Shown in pieces: positions 25,714-33,921 of a stretch of 64,000 nucleotides of DNA. Source of the stretch: CAVTQY01 sp963736975. GTDB lineage: Bacteria > Pseudomonadota > Alphaproteobacteria > Acetobacterales > Acetobacteraceae. A program made the translations under genes and the position numbers. Within the stretch, counting starts at the first letter, position 1. Each line of letters opens with the position of its first letter. Location of the stretch: assembly GCA_963736975.1 (NCBI GenBank), contig CAVTQY010000001.1:124001-188000 (forward strand), in the 5' to 3' direction. The notes under the pieces were generated by a model, which saw only the letters and a list, made by a program, of their open reading frames with translations, was not told where the DNA came from and did no database searches.

Positions 25714-26067
25714 ATGGACGATGGTTGCATGGCCAAACCGTCGCGCCTGAAACGCCGGGCGGAATTCGTGCGCGTCGCTGCCAAGGGCCGGAAGGTGCCG
25801 ATGCCCGGACTGGTACTGCAGGCCCTGCCGCGCGGTGACGCCGGACCGGTTCGCCTGGGCTTTACGGTGACCAAGAAGGTCGGCAACGCCGTGATCCGCA
25901 ATCGAACCCGCCGCCGCCTCAAGGAGGCCGCCCGGCTTCTGCTCGGTGAGCACAGGATCGCCGGGGCAGATCTTGTGCTTGTTGGCCGCGACGCGACGCG
26001 GACTCGCCCTTTCGCCGAGCTGACCGAGGATTTGCGCCGGGCGCTGGCGAGGGCCGGCCTCGGATGA
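25714..26067 (+). CDS. rnpA: Ribonuclease P protein component
   Basis: 117 residues. The RNR signature is GNAVIRNRTRRRLKEA and is preceded by LGFTVTKKVG. It is the protein subunit that helps RNase P RNA mature tRNA 5' ends. ATG 25714 or ATG 25729 (MAKPSRLKRR) could start it; neither has a strong ribosome site. The end overlaps yidD by four bases. Confidence 0.95.
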   Translation: MDDGCMAKPSRLKRRAEFVRVAAKGRKVPMPGLVLQALPRGDAGPVRLGFTVTKKVGNAVIRNRTRRRLKEAARLLLGEHRIAGADLVLVGRDATRTRPFAELTEDLRRALARAGLG

Positions 26068-26345
26068 AGGATATTCGCCCGACGCCGGCCGCCCGCCTCG
26101 GCATCGCCGCGGTCCGTACTTATCAGTGGACGCTCCGTCCGGTGCTTGGCGCCAACTGCCGCTTTACCCCGAGTTGCAGCGACTACGCGGTGGACGCGCT
26201 GCGGTGCCACGGCGCCGCCCGTGGCAGCGCTCTCGCGGCATGGCGTATCCTGCGCTGCAACCCATGGACCGAGGGCGGGTATGATCCGGTTCCTGAATGC
26301 TGCCAACCGTCGCGCCTCTTCAGCGGCGGCTCAACGGGGTCTTAA
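26064..26345 (+). CDS. yidD: Membrane protein insertion efficiency factor YidD
   Basis: 93 residues with the YidD signature: YQWTLRPVLGANCRFTPSCS, the DYAVDAL segment, and WRILRCNPWTEGGYDPVP. It is a small peripheral membrane protein thought to assist YidC. The start overlaps rnpA by four bases, and the final A of its TAA stop is the first base of the yidC ATG. Confidence 0.94.
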   Translation: MKDIRPTPAARLGIAAVRTYQWTLRPVLGANCRFTPSCSDYAVDALRCHGAARGSALAAWRILRCNPWTEGGYDPVPECCQPSRLFSGGSTGS

Positions 26346-28091
26346 TGGACCAGAAGAACCTTTTCCTCGCGATACTTGTCTCCATCGCGATCCTGCTCGG
26401 GTGGCAGCTCATTGTCGCGCGCTACCTGCCACACCCGCCGGCGCCCGCCACTGAGCAGACCCAGCTTGCGGCAAAAGCGACCCCGCCCGTCGGTGGACCA
26501 GGAGCAGGAGCCTCCGCAACGCCGGCAGCCCCAGCGACGGCGCTCAAACAGGCTCCCCGGCTGAAAATCGATGCCCCCGCCGTGCGCGGTTCGATCAGCC
26601 TGCTCGGCGCCCGCCTCGACGATCTGTTCCTGAACGACTACCGCGAGACGGAGGCGCCCAACTCGCCCAATGTGCGCCTGCTGGAGCCGATGTCCGATCC
26701 GCAGCCCTATTACGTTCAGTTTGGCTGGTCGGCCCCCGAAGGCGAGCAGGTCAAACTGCCGGGAGACGACACGGTGTGGACCGCCTCGGCGCCGGAACTC
26801 ACGGCGGCTCAGCCGGTCACCCTGTCCTGGAGCAACGGCCAGGGTCTTACTTTTCACATTCGCCTCAGCATCGACGACCATTACATGTTCGCGGTTAACC
26901 AGGAGGTGCAGAACGCGACCGGGTTGCCGGTCAAACTTTTCCCGTGGCAGCGCGTGCGGCGCGACTACACGCCGCCGACCTCCGGTTATTACCTGTTGTT
27001 CGAGGGCCTGCTCGGTGTATCGCACGACCGATTGGAGGAATTCGGCTATCCCAAAGTGCGCACCAACGCCAAGGACAAGCCGAATGATGCCGCTTATGAT
27101 GCGACGTCCACCGGCGGCTGGGCCGGTATTACGGACAAATACTGGTTGGCGGCACTGATCCCCGATCAGTCGGTGCCGACAACCGTCCGCTACCGCTACA
27201 TTCCCGGCGGCGACGGCCATTACCAGGTCGATTACGTCACCGAGACGCCGCAGACGGTGGCGCCCGGCGCCACCGAGCAGTCGCCGAGCCGCCTGTTTGC
27301 CGGCGCCAAGGTCGTAACCTTGATTGATCACTACGCTGCGGAGTATCACATCCCGGAGTTCGAACAAGGCGATCGACTGGGGCTGGTTCTACTTCCTAAC
27401 CAAGCCGATCTTTTTCTGCCTCGATTACCTCAATGTGGTGCTGGGCAATTTCGGTCTGGCGATCATCGTCTTCACGTTCTTCGTCAAGCTGCTGTTCTTT
27501 CCGCTCGCCAATTACTCCTATCGGTCCATGAGCAAGATGCGGTTGCTCGCCCCGAAGATCCAGGCGATGCGGGAGCGCTTCAAGGACGACCCGCAGAAAC
27601 AGCAGCAGGAGATGATGGCGCTGTATCGCGCCGAGAAGGTGAACCCGGCCTCCGGCTGCCTGCCCATGCTCGTGCAGATTCCCGTGTTTTTCGCCCTCTA
27701 CAAGAACCTGTACGTCACCATCGAGATGCGGCAGGCGCCGTTTTACGGCTGGATCCACGATCTTTCGCAGGTCGATCCGACCAACGTCTTCACTCTGTTC
27801 GGCCTGATCCCGTGGGATCCGACGATGATCTCGCCGTTCCTGCATGTCGGCGCCTGGCCGCTGATCATGGGCTTTTCCATGTGGCTGCAGCAGCGGCTCA
27901 ACCCGACGCCGCCCGACCCCACGCAGGCTAAGCTGTTTCAGTTCATGCCGGTGATCTTCACCTTCATGCTGGCGCGCTTTCCCGCTGGTCTGGTCATTTA
28001 CTGGACCACCAACAACCTGCTCTCCGTCGCCCAGCAATGGGTCATCCTGCGGCGCACGCGGCTCTCGCGCCCAGGCTTGGCCCGCACGTGA
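26345..28091 (+). CDS. yidC: Membrane protein insertase YidC (one frameshift)
   Basis: Read as one gene this is 581 residues: an N-terminal helix (MDQKNLFLAILVSIAILLGW), a periplasmic domain to about 340, and the five-helix insertase core (KAIDWGWFYFLTKPIFF and onwards, with the coiled-coil loop QKQQQEMMALYR). The phase changes at 27363-27365, where GAGTTCGAACAAG contains one more A than expected; without it the sequence reads EFDKAIDWGW. As yidC is essential, an assembly insertion error is likelier than a real mutation. It overlaps yidD by one base and engB by four. Confidence 0.93.
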
Positions 28092-28756
28092 GCTCCCCCT
28101 CCCCTTGCGGGTCGGGGGGAGGGGGCGTCGCCAAAGACCTCGAAACCGGCCGCCGGCTATTTGCGGCCGAGTGCCGCTTCATCCACGCGGCGCAGCGCCT
28201 CGATCAGCTTCTCCCGCCTACAGGCCCGGAGATCGCCTTCGCCGGGCGCTCCAATGTTGGCAAATCCTCGCTGCTGAACGCGCTCACCGGCCGTCACGCG
28301 CTTGCTCGCATCTCGGTCACGCCCGGCCGCACCCGCCAGCTCAATTTTTTCGACCTCGCCGGCCGGCTGATCCTTGTGGACATGCCCGGTTACGGTTTTG
28401 CCCAAGCGCCGAAAGACGTGAAGGCGGACTGGCAGGGGCTGATGTTCGACTATCTGCGCGGCCGTCCCACTTTGCGGCGTGTGTTGCTACTGCTGGATGC
28501 GCGCATTGTGGTCAAGCCGTCGGACAGCTCGGTGATGGACCTGCTGGACCGCGCCGCGGTGACGTTCCAACTCGTGCTGACGAAAGCCGATGGCGTGAAG
28601 CCAACGGCGTTGGCGGCCAAGGAGGAAGAGGCGAGGGGCCTCGCCCGCGCACACAGTGCAGCGTATCCGGAAGTGATCACGACCAGCAGCGAGACCGGGT
28701 CCGGCATCCCGGCGCTGCGCGCGGCCTTGGCGGAGATCGTCAGCCCGGAGGCGTGA
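28088..28756 (+). CDS. engB: Ribosome biogenesis GTPase YsxC/EngB
   Basis: 222 residues. G1 is GRSNVGKS, G2 TPGRTRQLNFF, G3 DMPGYGF, G4 TKAD and G5 TTSSETG. It takes part in 50S assembly. The GTG start at 28088 overlaps the yidC stop (GTGA). The first 15 codons are laid over a GC-rich interspersed hairpin (28095-28125), giving a low-complexity N-terminus (SSPSPCGSGGGG); no other start codon precedes the conserved FAAECRFIHAAQ. Confidence 0.92.
   Translation: MSSPSPCGSGGGGVAKDLETGRRLFAAECRFIHAAQRLDQLLPPTGPEIAFAGRSNVGKSSLLNALTGRHALARISVTPGRTRQLNFFDLAGRLILVDMPGYGFAQAPKDVKADWQGLMFDYLRGRPTLRRVLLLLDARIVVKPSDSSVMDLLDRAAVTFQLVLTKADGVKPTALAAKEEEARGLARAHSAAYPEVITTSSETGSGIPALRAALAEIVSPEA
28095..28125. 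repeat. CCCCCTCCCC hairpin inside the engB N-terminus
   Basis: CCCCCTCCCC (28095-28104) pairs perfectly with GGGGAGGGGG (28116-28125). The arms resemble intergenic hairpins at 20075, 43678 and 51144. Here the element is translated as the start of EngB. Confidence 0.6.
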
Positions 28757-29438
28757 CCGCTGTGTGGACCGCCTGGCAATGCGCAACGATGTTCGGCCGG
28801 GCCCCCAGAAACTCCTTCAATGGCGTATCGATTTCGTAAAAACAGATATTCGCGGTAAAGCCATAAATTCCGGCATCGATGCTGCTTGGTTTTGGCCCGA
28901 ATAGGAACCCGCTGCCGGGCAGCAGGTTCGCCAGCACGTGCAAATCGGCGATTCCCCGAGCATACACGGCTTCTGGCTCGTAGCGCCCGATACCCTGATA
29001 GTGATACCGCTTGAAATTGTAGTCCCGCGCTTTTGTGAGAGAGTCGGCGGTAAGGCGTGGATGGGTGCGCAGCAGCGCATCGCTGAACAGCGGCCAGAAG
29101 CGCGGATCATGCCAGCGCGAATACGACATCACCCAGTAAACATCGTCGAGCATCCGCCTGACCAGCAGGTCGGTATCGCGCTGGCTCGGGGTCAGCCCCT
29201 CGTCGATCGGCAGCGTGTATCGCGCTATCAGGTGGGCGATGATCGTATCGCTGCCGCCGATCACCTGATCGTCGTCCATCAGGAAGGGCAGTTGGCCGTG
29301 CGGGGCTTTGCTGGCATCAAAGATGTGCTCGTGCCGAAAATCGAGCGAGCATAGCTTCAGAAAGGCGAAGACCTTCAAGCCGTACGGATTGTTGTCCGGC
29401 AGTCCGAACAGCTCCGGGTACGAATAGAGCGTCAGCAT
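28740..29438 (-). CDS. Glutathione S-transferase family protein
   Basis: 232 residues. A thioredoxin-like N-terminal domain (MLTLYSYPELFGLPDNNPYG, with HGQLPFLMDDDQVIGGSDTI at the glutathione site) and a metaxin/Faxc-type all-helical C-terminal domain (GPKPSSIDAGIYGF) are visible. The usual catalytic Ser/Tyr/Cys near the start is not certain. Its end overlaps the convergent engB end by 17 bases. The next gene upstream on this strand is a cupin, nine bases away. Substrate unknown. Confidence 0.8.
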   Translation of the reverse strand: MLTLYSYPELFGLPDNNPYGLKVFAFLKLCSLDFRHEHIFDASKAPHGQLPFLMDDDQVIGGSDTIIAHLIARYTLPIDEGLTPSQRDTDLLVRRMLDDVYWVMSYSRWHDPRFWPLFSDALLRTHPRLTADSLTKARDYNFKRYHYQGIGRYEPEAVYARGIADLHVLANLLPGSGFLFGPKPSSIDAGIYGFTANICFYEIDTPLKEFLGARPNIVAHCQAVHTAVTPPG

Positions 29439-29447
29439 GATCCCGTG

Positions 29448-29873
29448 TCAGCTTTGGCTGCGGTGCACCGCGGGCGGGTCACACGGCTCTGTTCCCATCT
29501 GCGCCGGCACTGAAAGCTCCAGCAGCTCGAACCTATCGGAGGTGCGGATCTCGTTATGGGGCATGCCGCCGGGGATCAGCACGGAATCACCGGGCTCCAA
29601 CCGCACCGTGCCCTGGCCTTCGAATTCAAGCTCGACCCAGCCATCCAGGATATAGACGAACTGCATATCGCACAGATGCCGGTGCCAGCCGGTCGGCCGC
29701 GACATTCCGGCAGTGGTCGAGGTGATCTGCGCACGCATGCGCCCACTGGTGCCGGCCGTCACCCCGAGATCGCGGTATTTGAAAAACGCCCGCCGGCCCT
29801 CGACGAGCTTGGGCTGCTTCGCCCGCGACACCGTCACCTGCATGCCAGCGGCCGTCATTGTCTGATCGTTCAT
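29448..29873 (-). CDS. Cupin-domain protein
   Basis: 141 residues with one cupin barrel: GWHRHLCDMQFVYILDGWVE is motif 1 and PGDSVLIPGGMPHNEIRTSD is motif 2, with His residues placed to bind a metal. AGGAGGAGAT precedes the start. Small cupins of this type act as dioxygenases, isomerases or sensors, so the activity is not predictable. It may be co-transcribed with the downstream glutathione transferase gene. Confidence 0.82.
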   Translation of the reverse strand: MNDQTMTAAGMQVTVSRAKQPKLVEGRRAFFKYRDLGVTAGTSGRMRAQITSTTAGMSRPTGWHRHLCDMQFVYILDGWVELEFEGQGTVRLEPGDSVLIPGGMPHNEIRTSDRFELLELSVPAQMGTEPCDPPAVHRSQS

Positions 29874-29984
29874 GGCGCAATCTCCTCCTCCAGCACCCTA
29901 GCATATAGCCCGGCCGCACGCACCGCGCCTTGACCCGCTGGGCCCCGGCCCGTACCACCCGGCCAGTCCCGCGAAGGACCAAGC

Positions 29985-30887
29985 ATGTCCGTATCTTCCC
30001 CCGACCTGGCCGCCGCCGCCGAACAGGCACGCACGCTCGCCCTCGCGCTGCCCTATCTGCGTCGTTACGCCGGTGCGACCGTGGTGGTGAAATATGGTGG
30101 CCACGCGATGGGCGAGGAGGAGCTCGCACTGCAGTTCGGCGCCGACATCGCCATCCTCAAACAGGTCGGCATCAACCCTGTGGTTGTGCATGGCGGGGGG
30201 CCGCAAATCAACGTGATGCTCAAGCGCCTCGCCATTCAGTCCACCTTCGTGGATGGCCTGCGCGTCACCGACGCCGCGATGGTCGAGGTGGTCGAGATGG
30301 TTCTAGCCGGGACGGTCAACAAATATGTCGCCGGCCTGATCAGCCGTGCCGGGGCTCTGGCGGTCGGCATCTGCGGCAAGGATGGCGGACTGATCCGCGC
30401 CCGCAAGCTCACGCGCACCAAGCGCGATCCGGGCAGCCGGATCGAGAAGGAGTTGGATTTAGGGTTCGTCGGCGAACCCGCGCAGGTGGATGTGCGCGTA
30501 CTGCACGCACTCACCGGAGCCGGGCTGATCCCGGTGATCGCTCCCGTCGGTGGCGGCGAGGACGGACAGACCTACAATATCAATGCCGACACCGTGGCCG
30601 GCGCCGTTGCCGGCGCGCTCGGCGCAACGCGATTGCTCATGCTTACTGATGTGCCGGGGGTGCTTGATGAGTGCCAGCAGCTCATCCCCGAAATGACCCT
30701 GGCCGAGGTCGAGCGGGGGATCGCCAGCGGTATGATCACCCATGGCATGATCCCGAAGGTCGAAACCTGCGTCGATGCCGTGCGACAAGGCGCCAAGGGT
30801 GCGGTGATCCTCGATGGGCGTGTGCCGCATGCCTGCCTTTTGGAACTGTTCACCGAGGGCGGACCAGGCACCATCATCCGGCCTTAG
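29985..30887 (+). CDS. argB: Acetylglutamate kinase
   Basis: 300 residues of the amino acid kinase family. VVVKYGGHAMGEEELALQF is the phosphate loop start, NPVVVHGGGPQINVML binds acetylglutamate, and LMLTDVPGVLDECQQLIPEM with GMIPKVETCVDAVRQGAKGA close the ATP site. It is the second step of arginine synthesis and usually feedback-controlled by arginine. In alphaproteobacteria argB commonly follows engB, as here once the two inserted genes on the other strand are skipped. Its end overlaps the YceI gene by 14 bases. Confidence 0.95.
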   Translation: MSVSSPDLAAAAEQARTLALALPYLRRYAGATVVVKYGGHAMGEEELALQFGADIAILKQVGINPVVVHGGGPQINVMLKRLAIQSTFVDGLRVTDAAMVEVVEMVLAGTVNKYVAGLISRAGALAVGICGKDGGLIRARKLTRTKRDPGSRIEKELDLGFVGEPAQVDVRVLHALTGAGLIPVIAPVGGGEDGQTYNINADTVAGAVAGALGATRLLMLTDVPGVLDECQQLIPEMTLAEVERGIASGMITHGMIPKVETCVDAVRQGAKGAVILDGRVPHACLLELFTEGGPGTIIRP

Positions 30888-31464
30888 TTGGTTCCGGCCG
30901 CAACATCACGCGCACCCGTATGGTTAGGGTCACCATATCGGAAACGAAAGCCTGGTCTTTGAGCATCCCGAACTCGGAACGCCGGAGATGGCCGGTGAGG
31001 GCGAATTCGGCCGTCCGCGGCTGGCCAGCCGCGTCCACTTCACGAACCAGCAGATTCGCCTCGAGCGGTTCTGGCCGCGTGATGCCGCGCATCATCAGGA
31101 CGCCGCTGATCGCGTAATGGCCTGTTCCGACCGGCGTCACCGCGATGCTTCGGTAGGTAATGACCGGATATCGCTCGGTATCGAAGAAATCCGGTGCGCG
31201 CAACATGCTCGTGGTAGCAGCCAATGGCGTGGCAAGCGAGCCCGCAACGATGTCCATGGTGAAGGCCGTACGGTCCGGGTGTTGCAAATCGAGATCGAGG
31301 CGTCCGTTGAACCGCTCGAAATGACCGCCGGACTGGAACAGCCCGAGGTGCCTCACTGCAAACCCGATTTCCCCGGTGCGCTGATCAAGCGCGTAGGACA
31401 TATCCGCCCGCGCCGGCTGCGCCAGCAACCCCGCCGCGACCAGGCAAGCGTCCAAAAGGCGCAT
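30874..31464 (-). CDS. YceI-family periplasmic protein
   Basis: 196 residues from ATG 31464 (TGAGG upstream); a longer open frame upstream crosses the next gene and is rejected. A short signal peptide ends at ARA. The YceI lipocalin-like barrel is recognised by YALDQRTGEIGFAVRHLGLF, FNGRLDLDL, AAT-SMLRAPDFFDTERYP and LTGHLRRSEFGM. YceI proteins bind long polyisoprenoid or amide lipids in the periplasm. It is five bases after the VOC gene on the same strand. Confidence 0.88.
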   Translation of the reverse strand: MRLLDACLVAAGLLAQPARADMSYALDQRTGEIGFAVRHLGLFQSGGHFERFNGRLDLDLQHPDRTAFTMDIVAGSLATPLAATTSMLRAPDFFDTERYPVITYRSIAVTPVGTGHYAISGVLMMRGITRPEPLEANLLVREVDAAGQPRTAEFALTGHLRRSEFGMLKDQAFVSDMVTLTIRVRVMLRPEPTKAG

Positions 31465-31469
31465 TGGCC

Positions 31470-32006
31470 TCAGGCGTCGAGCTTTTCCTCGACGCGCCGG
31501 ACATACTCGGCGCGCGGCATGAAGCCGGGGTCGGCGCGACAGGCCGCCTCGGTCTCTGCCATGATGGTTGCATCCGATTTTGCCAGGTCGAGCGGTTCGC
31601 CATGCGGTTGCGGCACATGGAACGGCGTATCGAGATAGGCCTCCAGCGTGTTGCCTTCCGGATCGCGAAAATAAATCGACCACGCGTTGCCGTGGTTGAC
31701 TTGGCGCATGCCGGTGGCGCCACGAGCCAGCGCCCGATCGCGCACCTCCCGTAGCTCGGCCAACGAGCCGACGGTGAACGACATCTGGTTGATCGGGTTG
31801 AACCCCGTCGTATCCGGCCGTCCTGTTACTAGCACGACCTGGTGATGGCAGCGCGGATCGGCGGTCATGAACACCAGCTCGCTGCCCGGCGACCGACCAG
31901 GCCCGCGATCCGAAACCATCAAGCCCAGCACCTCGGTGTAGAACGGCACCATCCTGTCGAGGTCGCGGACATGGATGCCCATATGCGTCAGTCTGGCGCG
32001 GATCAT
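31470..32006 (-). CDS. VOC-family extradiol dioxygenase-like protein
   Basis: 178 residues from ATG 32006, with GGGAGG upstream. The VOC module shows LTHMGIHVRDLDRMVPFYTE at the start, a metal His in DPRCHHQVVLV and the final Glu in GNTLEAYLDTP, the pattern of extradiol (catechol-type) dioxygenases. A C-terminal extension (about 135-178) is present. It is divergent from the TauD-type gene, 103 bp apart. The substrate is unknown. Confidence 0.82.
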   Translation of the reverse strand: MIRARLTHMGIHVRDLDRMVPFYTEVLGLMVSDRGPGRSPGSELVFMTADPRCHHQVVLVTGRPDTTGFNPINQMSFTVGSLAELREVRDRALARGATGMRQVNHGNAWSIYFRDPEGNTLEAYLDTPFHVPQPHGEPLDLAKSDATIMAETEAACRADPGFMPRAEYVRRVEEKLDA

Positions 32007-32109
32007 CGTCTGGCCCTCCCGCAGCCACAATGGTCGTCCGGACGCACCCGGGCAAGCAGCTTCCATAGTGTCGGGTTCGGAGTCATGACTGTGTCCAGGA
32101 GGACGCGTC

Positions 32110-32982
32110 ATGGACCAGATCAGCAACACGCGGTTCCGCCACATCGAGACCAGACGCATCGCCGGCGCGCTCGGGGCGGAAGTCGAAGGCGTCGATCTGG
32201 CGCGGGACCTGACCGATGACGTGCTCTCGGAGCTTCGCGCCGCGCTGCTCGACCATCAGGTCATCTTCTTCCGCGACCAGTCGCTTGCGCCGGCGCAGCA
32301 GCTCGCTTTTGCGCGCCGCTGGGGCGAGATCCACCTGCACCCGTTCATGGAGGGCATGCCGGATTATCCGGAAATCCTGGAGATCGTGAAGCGGCCAAGC
32401 GACCAGCGGAATTTTGGCGGTTCCTGGCACACCGACCAGATGTTCGCACCGAGCCCGGCTATGGGCACGATCCTGTATGCTAAAGAGGTTCCGTCTGCCG
32501 GTGGCGATACGATGTTCACCAATCAGTACCTCGCGTTCGAATCGCTGTCGCCCGGGATGCAGCAACTCTGCGGTTCCTTGCGCACTGTCTGCTATGGGGA
32601 CGGTTTCAAGAAATACGGCGGACAATCACGCAAGGAATTCTACGCCGCGAAAATCGGCATGAAGGTGAAAGATCCCGGCGATTTGCAGACCACCTCAGTG
32701 CATCCGCTGGTGCGCACCCATCCCGAAACCGGACGCAAGGCACTTTATATCGGCGGGCATGTGCAGCACTTCGAGGACATGAGCGACGAGGAAAGCCGGC
32801 CGCTGATCGACTTCCTGATGCGGCATTCGACGCGTCCGGAGTTCACCTGCCGGTTTCGCTGGGAGACCGGCTCGCTGGCTTTCTGGGACAACCGCTGTAC
32901 GCAGCATTTCGCCATCAACGACTATCCGGCCGAGACCCGCATGATGCACCGCATCACCGTCTGCGGCGATGCACCGTTCTGA
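32110..32982 (+). CDS. TauD/TfdA-family 2-oxoglutarate dioxygenase
   Basis: 290 residues. The iron triad is H107 and D109 (SWHTDQMF) and H266 (NRCTQHFAIND), with R277 (AETRMMHR) for 2-oxoglutarate. The N-terminus (GALGAEVEGVDLARDL) and PSAGGDTMFTNQY are typical of the taurine/alpha-ketoglutarate dioxygenase family. The start is preceded by AGGAGGACGC. Together with the adjacent hydroxyacid dehydrogenase gene it may form a small catabolic pair, but the substrate is not known. Confidence 0.9.
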   Translation: MDQISNTRFRHIETRRIAGALGAEVEGVDLARDLTDDVLSELRAALLDHQVIFFRDQSLAPAQQLAFARRWGEIHLHPFMEGMPDYPEILEIVKRPSDQRNFGGSWHTDQMFAPSPAMGTILYAKEVPSAGGDTMFTNQYLAFESLSPGMQQLCGSLRTVCYGDGFKKYGGQSRKEFYAAKIGMKVKDPGDLQTTSVHPLVRTHPETGRKALYIGGHVQHFEDMSDEESRPLIDFLMRHSTRPEFTCRFRWETGSLAFWDNRCTQHFAINDYPAETRMMHRITVCGDAPF

Positions 32983-33034
32983 ACGGAGGCAGGCCGCCCT
33001 TTAGATTCGGCTCTGCTAGCAGGAGAAAACCAAT

Positions 33035-33919
33035 ATGCAGGTCGGCTTCATCGGGGTCGGCAACATGGGCGGGCCCATGTGCCGCAACATCATCCGCAAC
33101 ACCAACCATCAGGTCACTGTGTTCGACCTTAATGCCGACGCCATGGCGGTCTGCACCGGCCTCGGCGCCGCCGCCGGCAGCGGCGTCGCGGAAGTCGCAG
33201 CGGCGTGCGACGTGGTATTCACCTCCCTGCCGATGCCCCGTCATGTCGAGGAAGTCGCGCTCGGTCCGACAGGGATCGTCGAGAGCGCGCGACCGGGCAG
33301 CGTCTACATCGATCTTTCCACCAACTCCCCTGCCACCGCGAAACGTGTGCATGCGGGCATGACGGCGAAAAACATTTCCATGCTGGAAGCGCCGGTCAGT
33401 GGCGGTGTGCCGCGCGCAACCGACGGCACGATCGTAGTCATGGTGGGCGGCGACGCCGCCGTTTTCGAAGCCCAACTCCCGCTGTTGAAATCCTTCAGCA
33501 AGGAAGTGATCCATGTCGGTGAGATCGGCATGGGCTCGGTGGCGAAGCTCTGCAACAATATGCTGGCGTTCTGCAACGCGGCCGCCGCGTCCGAAGCGCT
33601 GATGCTTGGCGCGATGGCCGGCATCGATGTGCACAAGCTATATGACGTGATCTCCAACGCCTCCGGCAATTCGGACGCATTCCGTGGTCTCGGAAAGAAA
33701 GCCTTCGCGCGCGACTTCAAGCCGGGCTTCGCGCTCGACCTCGCACACAAGGATCTGCGGCTCGCACTGGAAATGCAGGACGAACTCGGTCTGCCGGGCG
33801 CGATCGCACCGCAAGTGATGAACCTGATGCGGATGGCACGCGCCAGAGGCTGGGGCGTGGACAATTCCAGCTCAGTGCTGCGGGTTTACGAAGCCGCCGT
33901 CGGGCGCGAGGTGCGCTGA
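33035..33919 (+). CDS. Beta-hydroxyacid dehydrogenase (3-hydroxyisobutyrate dehydrogenase family)
   Basis: 294 residues. The Rossmann start is GFIGVGNMG (4-12), DLNAD follows beta-2, the substrate segment is APVSGG (119-124) and the catalytic Lys is K171 in GSVAKLCNN. D31 after beta-2 favours NAD over NADP. AGGAG lies upstream. The family reduces or oxidises tartronate semialdehyde, 3-hydroxyisobutyrate and related acids; which applies here cannot be told. It is convergent with glgA, two bases apart. Confidence 0.9.
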   Translation: MQVGFIGVGNMGGPMCRNIIRNTNHQVTVFDLNADAMAVCTGLGAAAGSGVAEVAAACDVVFTSLPMPRHVEEVALGPTGIVESARPGSVYIDLSTNSPATAKRVHAGMTAKNISMLEAPVSGGVPRATDGTIVVMVGGDAAVFEAQLPLLKSFSKEVIHVGEIGMGSVAKLCNNMLAFCNAAAASEALMLGAMAGIDVHKLYDVISNASGNSDAFRGLGKKAFARDFKPGFALDLAHKDLRLALEMQDELGLPGAIAPQVMNLMRMARARGWGVDNSSSVLRVYEAAVGREVR

Positions 33920-33921
33920 TC

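Noticed and set aside
25397..26345. Replication origin near rpmH
   Set aside because: rpmH-rnpA lies close to the origin in some bacteria, but no DnaA-box cluster, AT-rich segment or dnaA gene is seen here.
27324..28091. A separate C-terminal YidC gene starting inside yidC
   Set aside because: It is the continuation of yidC after a one-base phase change, not an independent gene with its own start site.
31465..32055. N-terminal extension of the YceI protein
   Set aside because: It is antiparallel noise in another phase of the VOC gene; a signal peptide and ribosome site mark the start at 31464.
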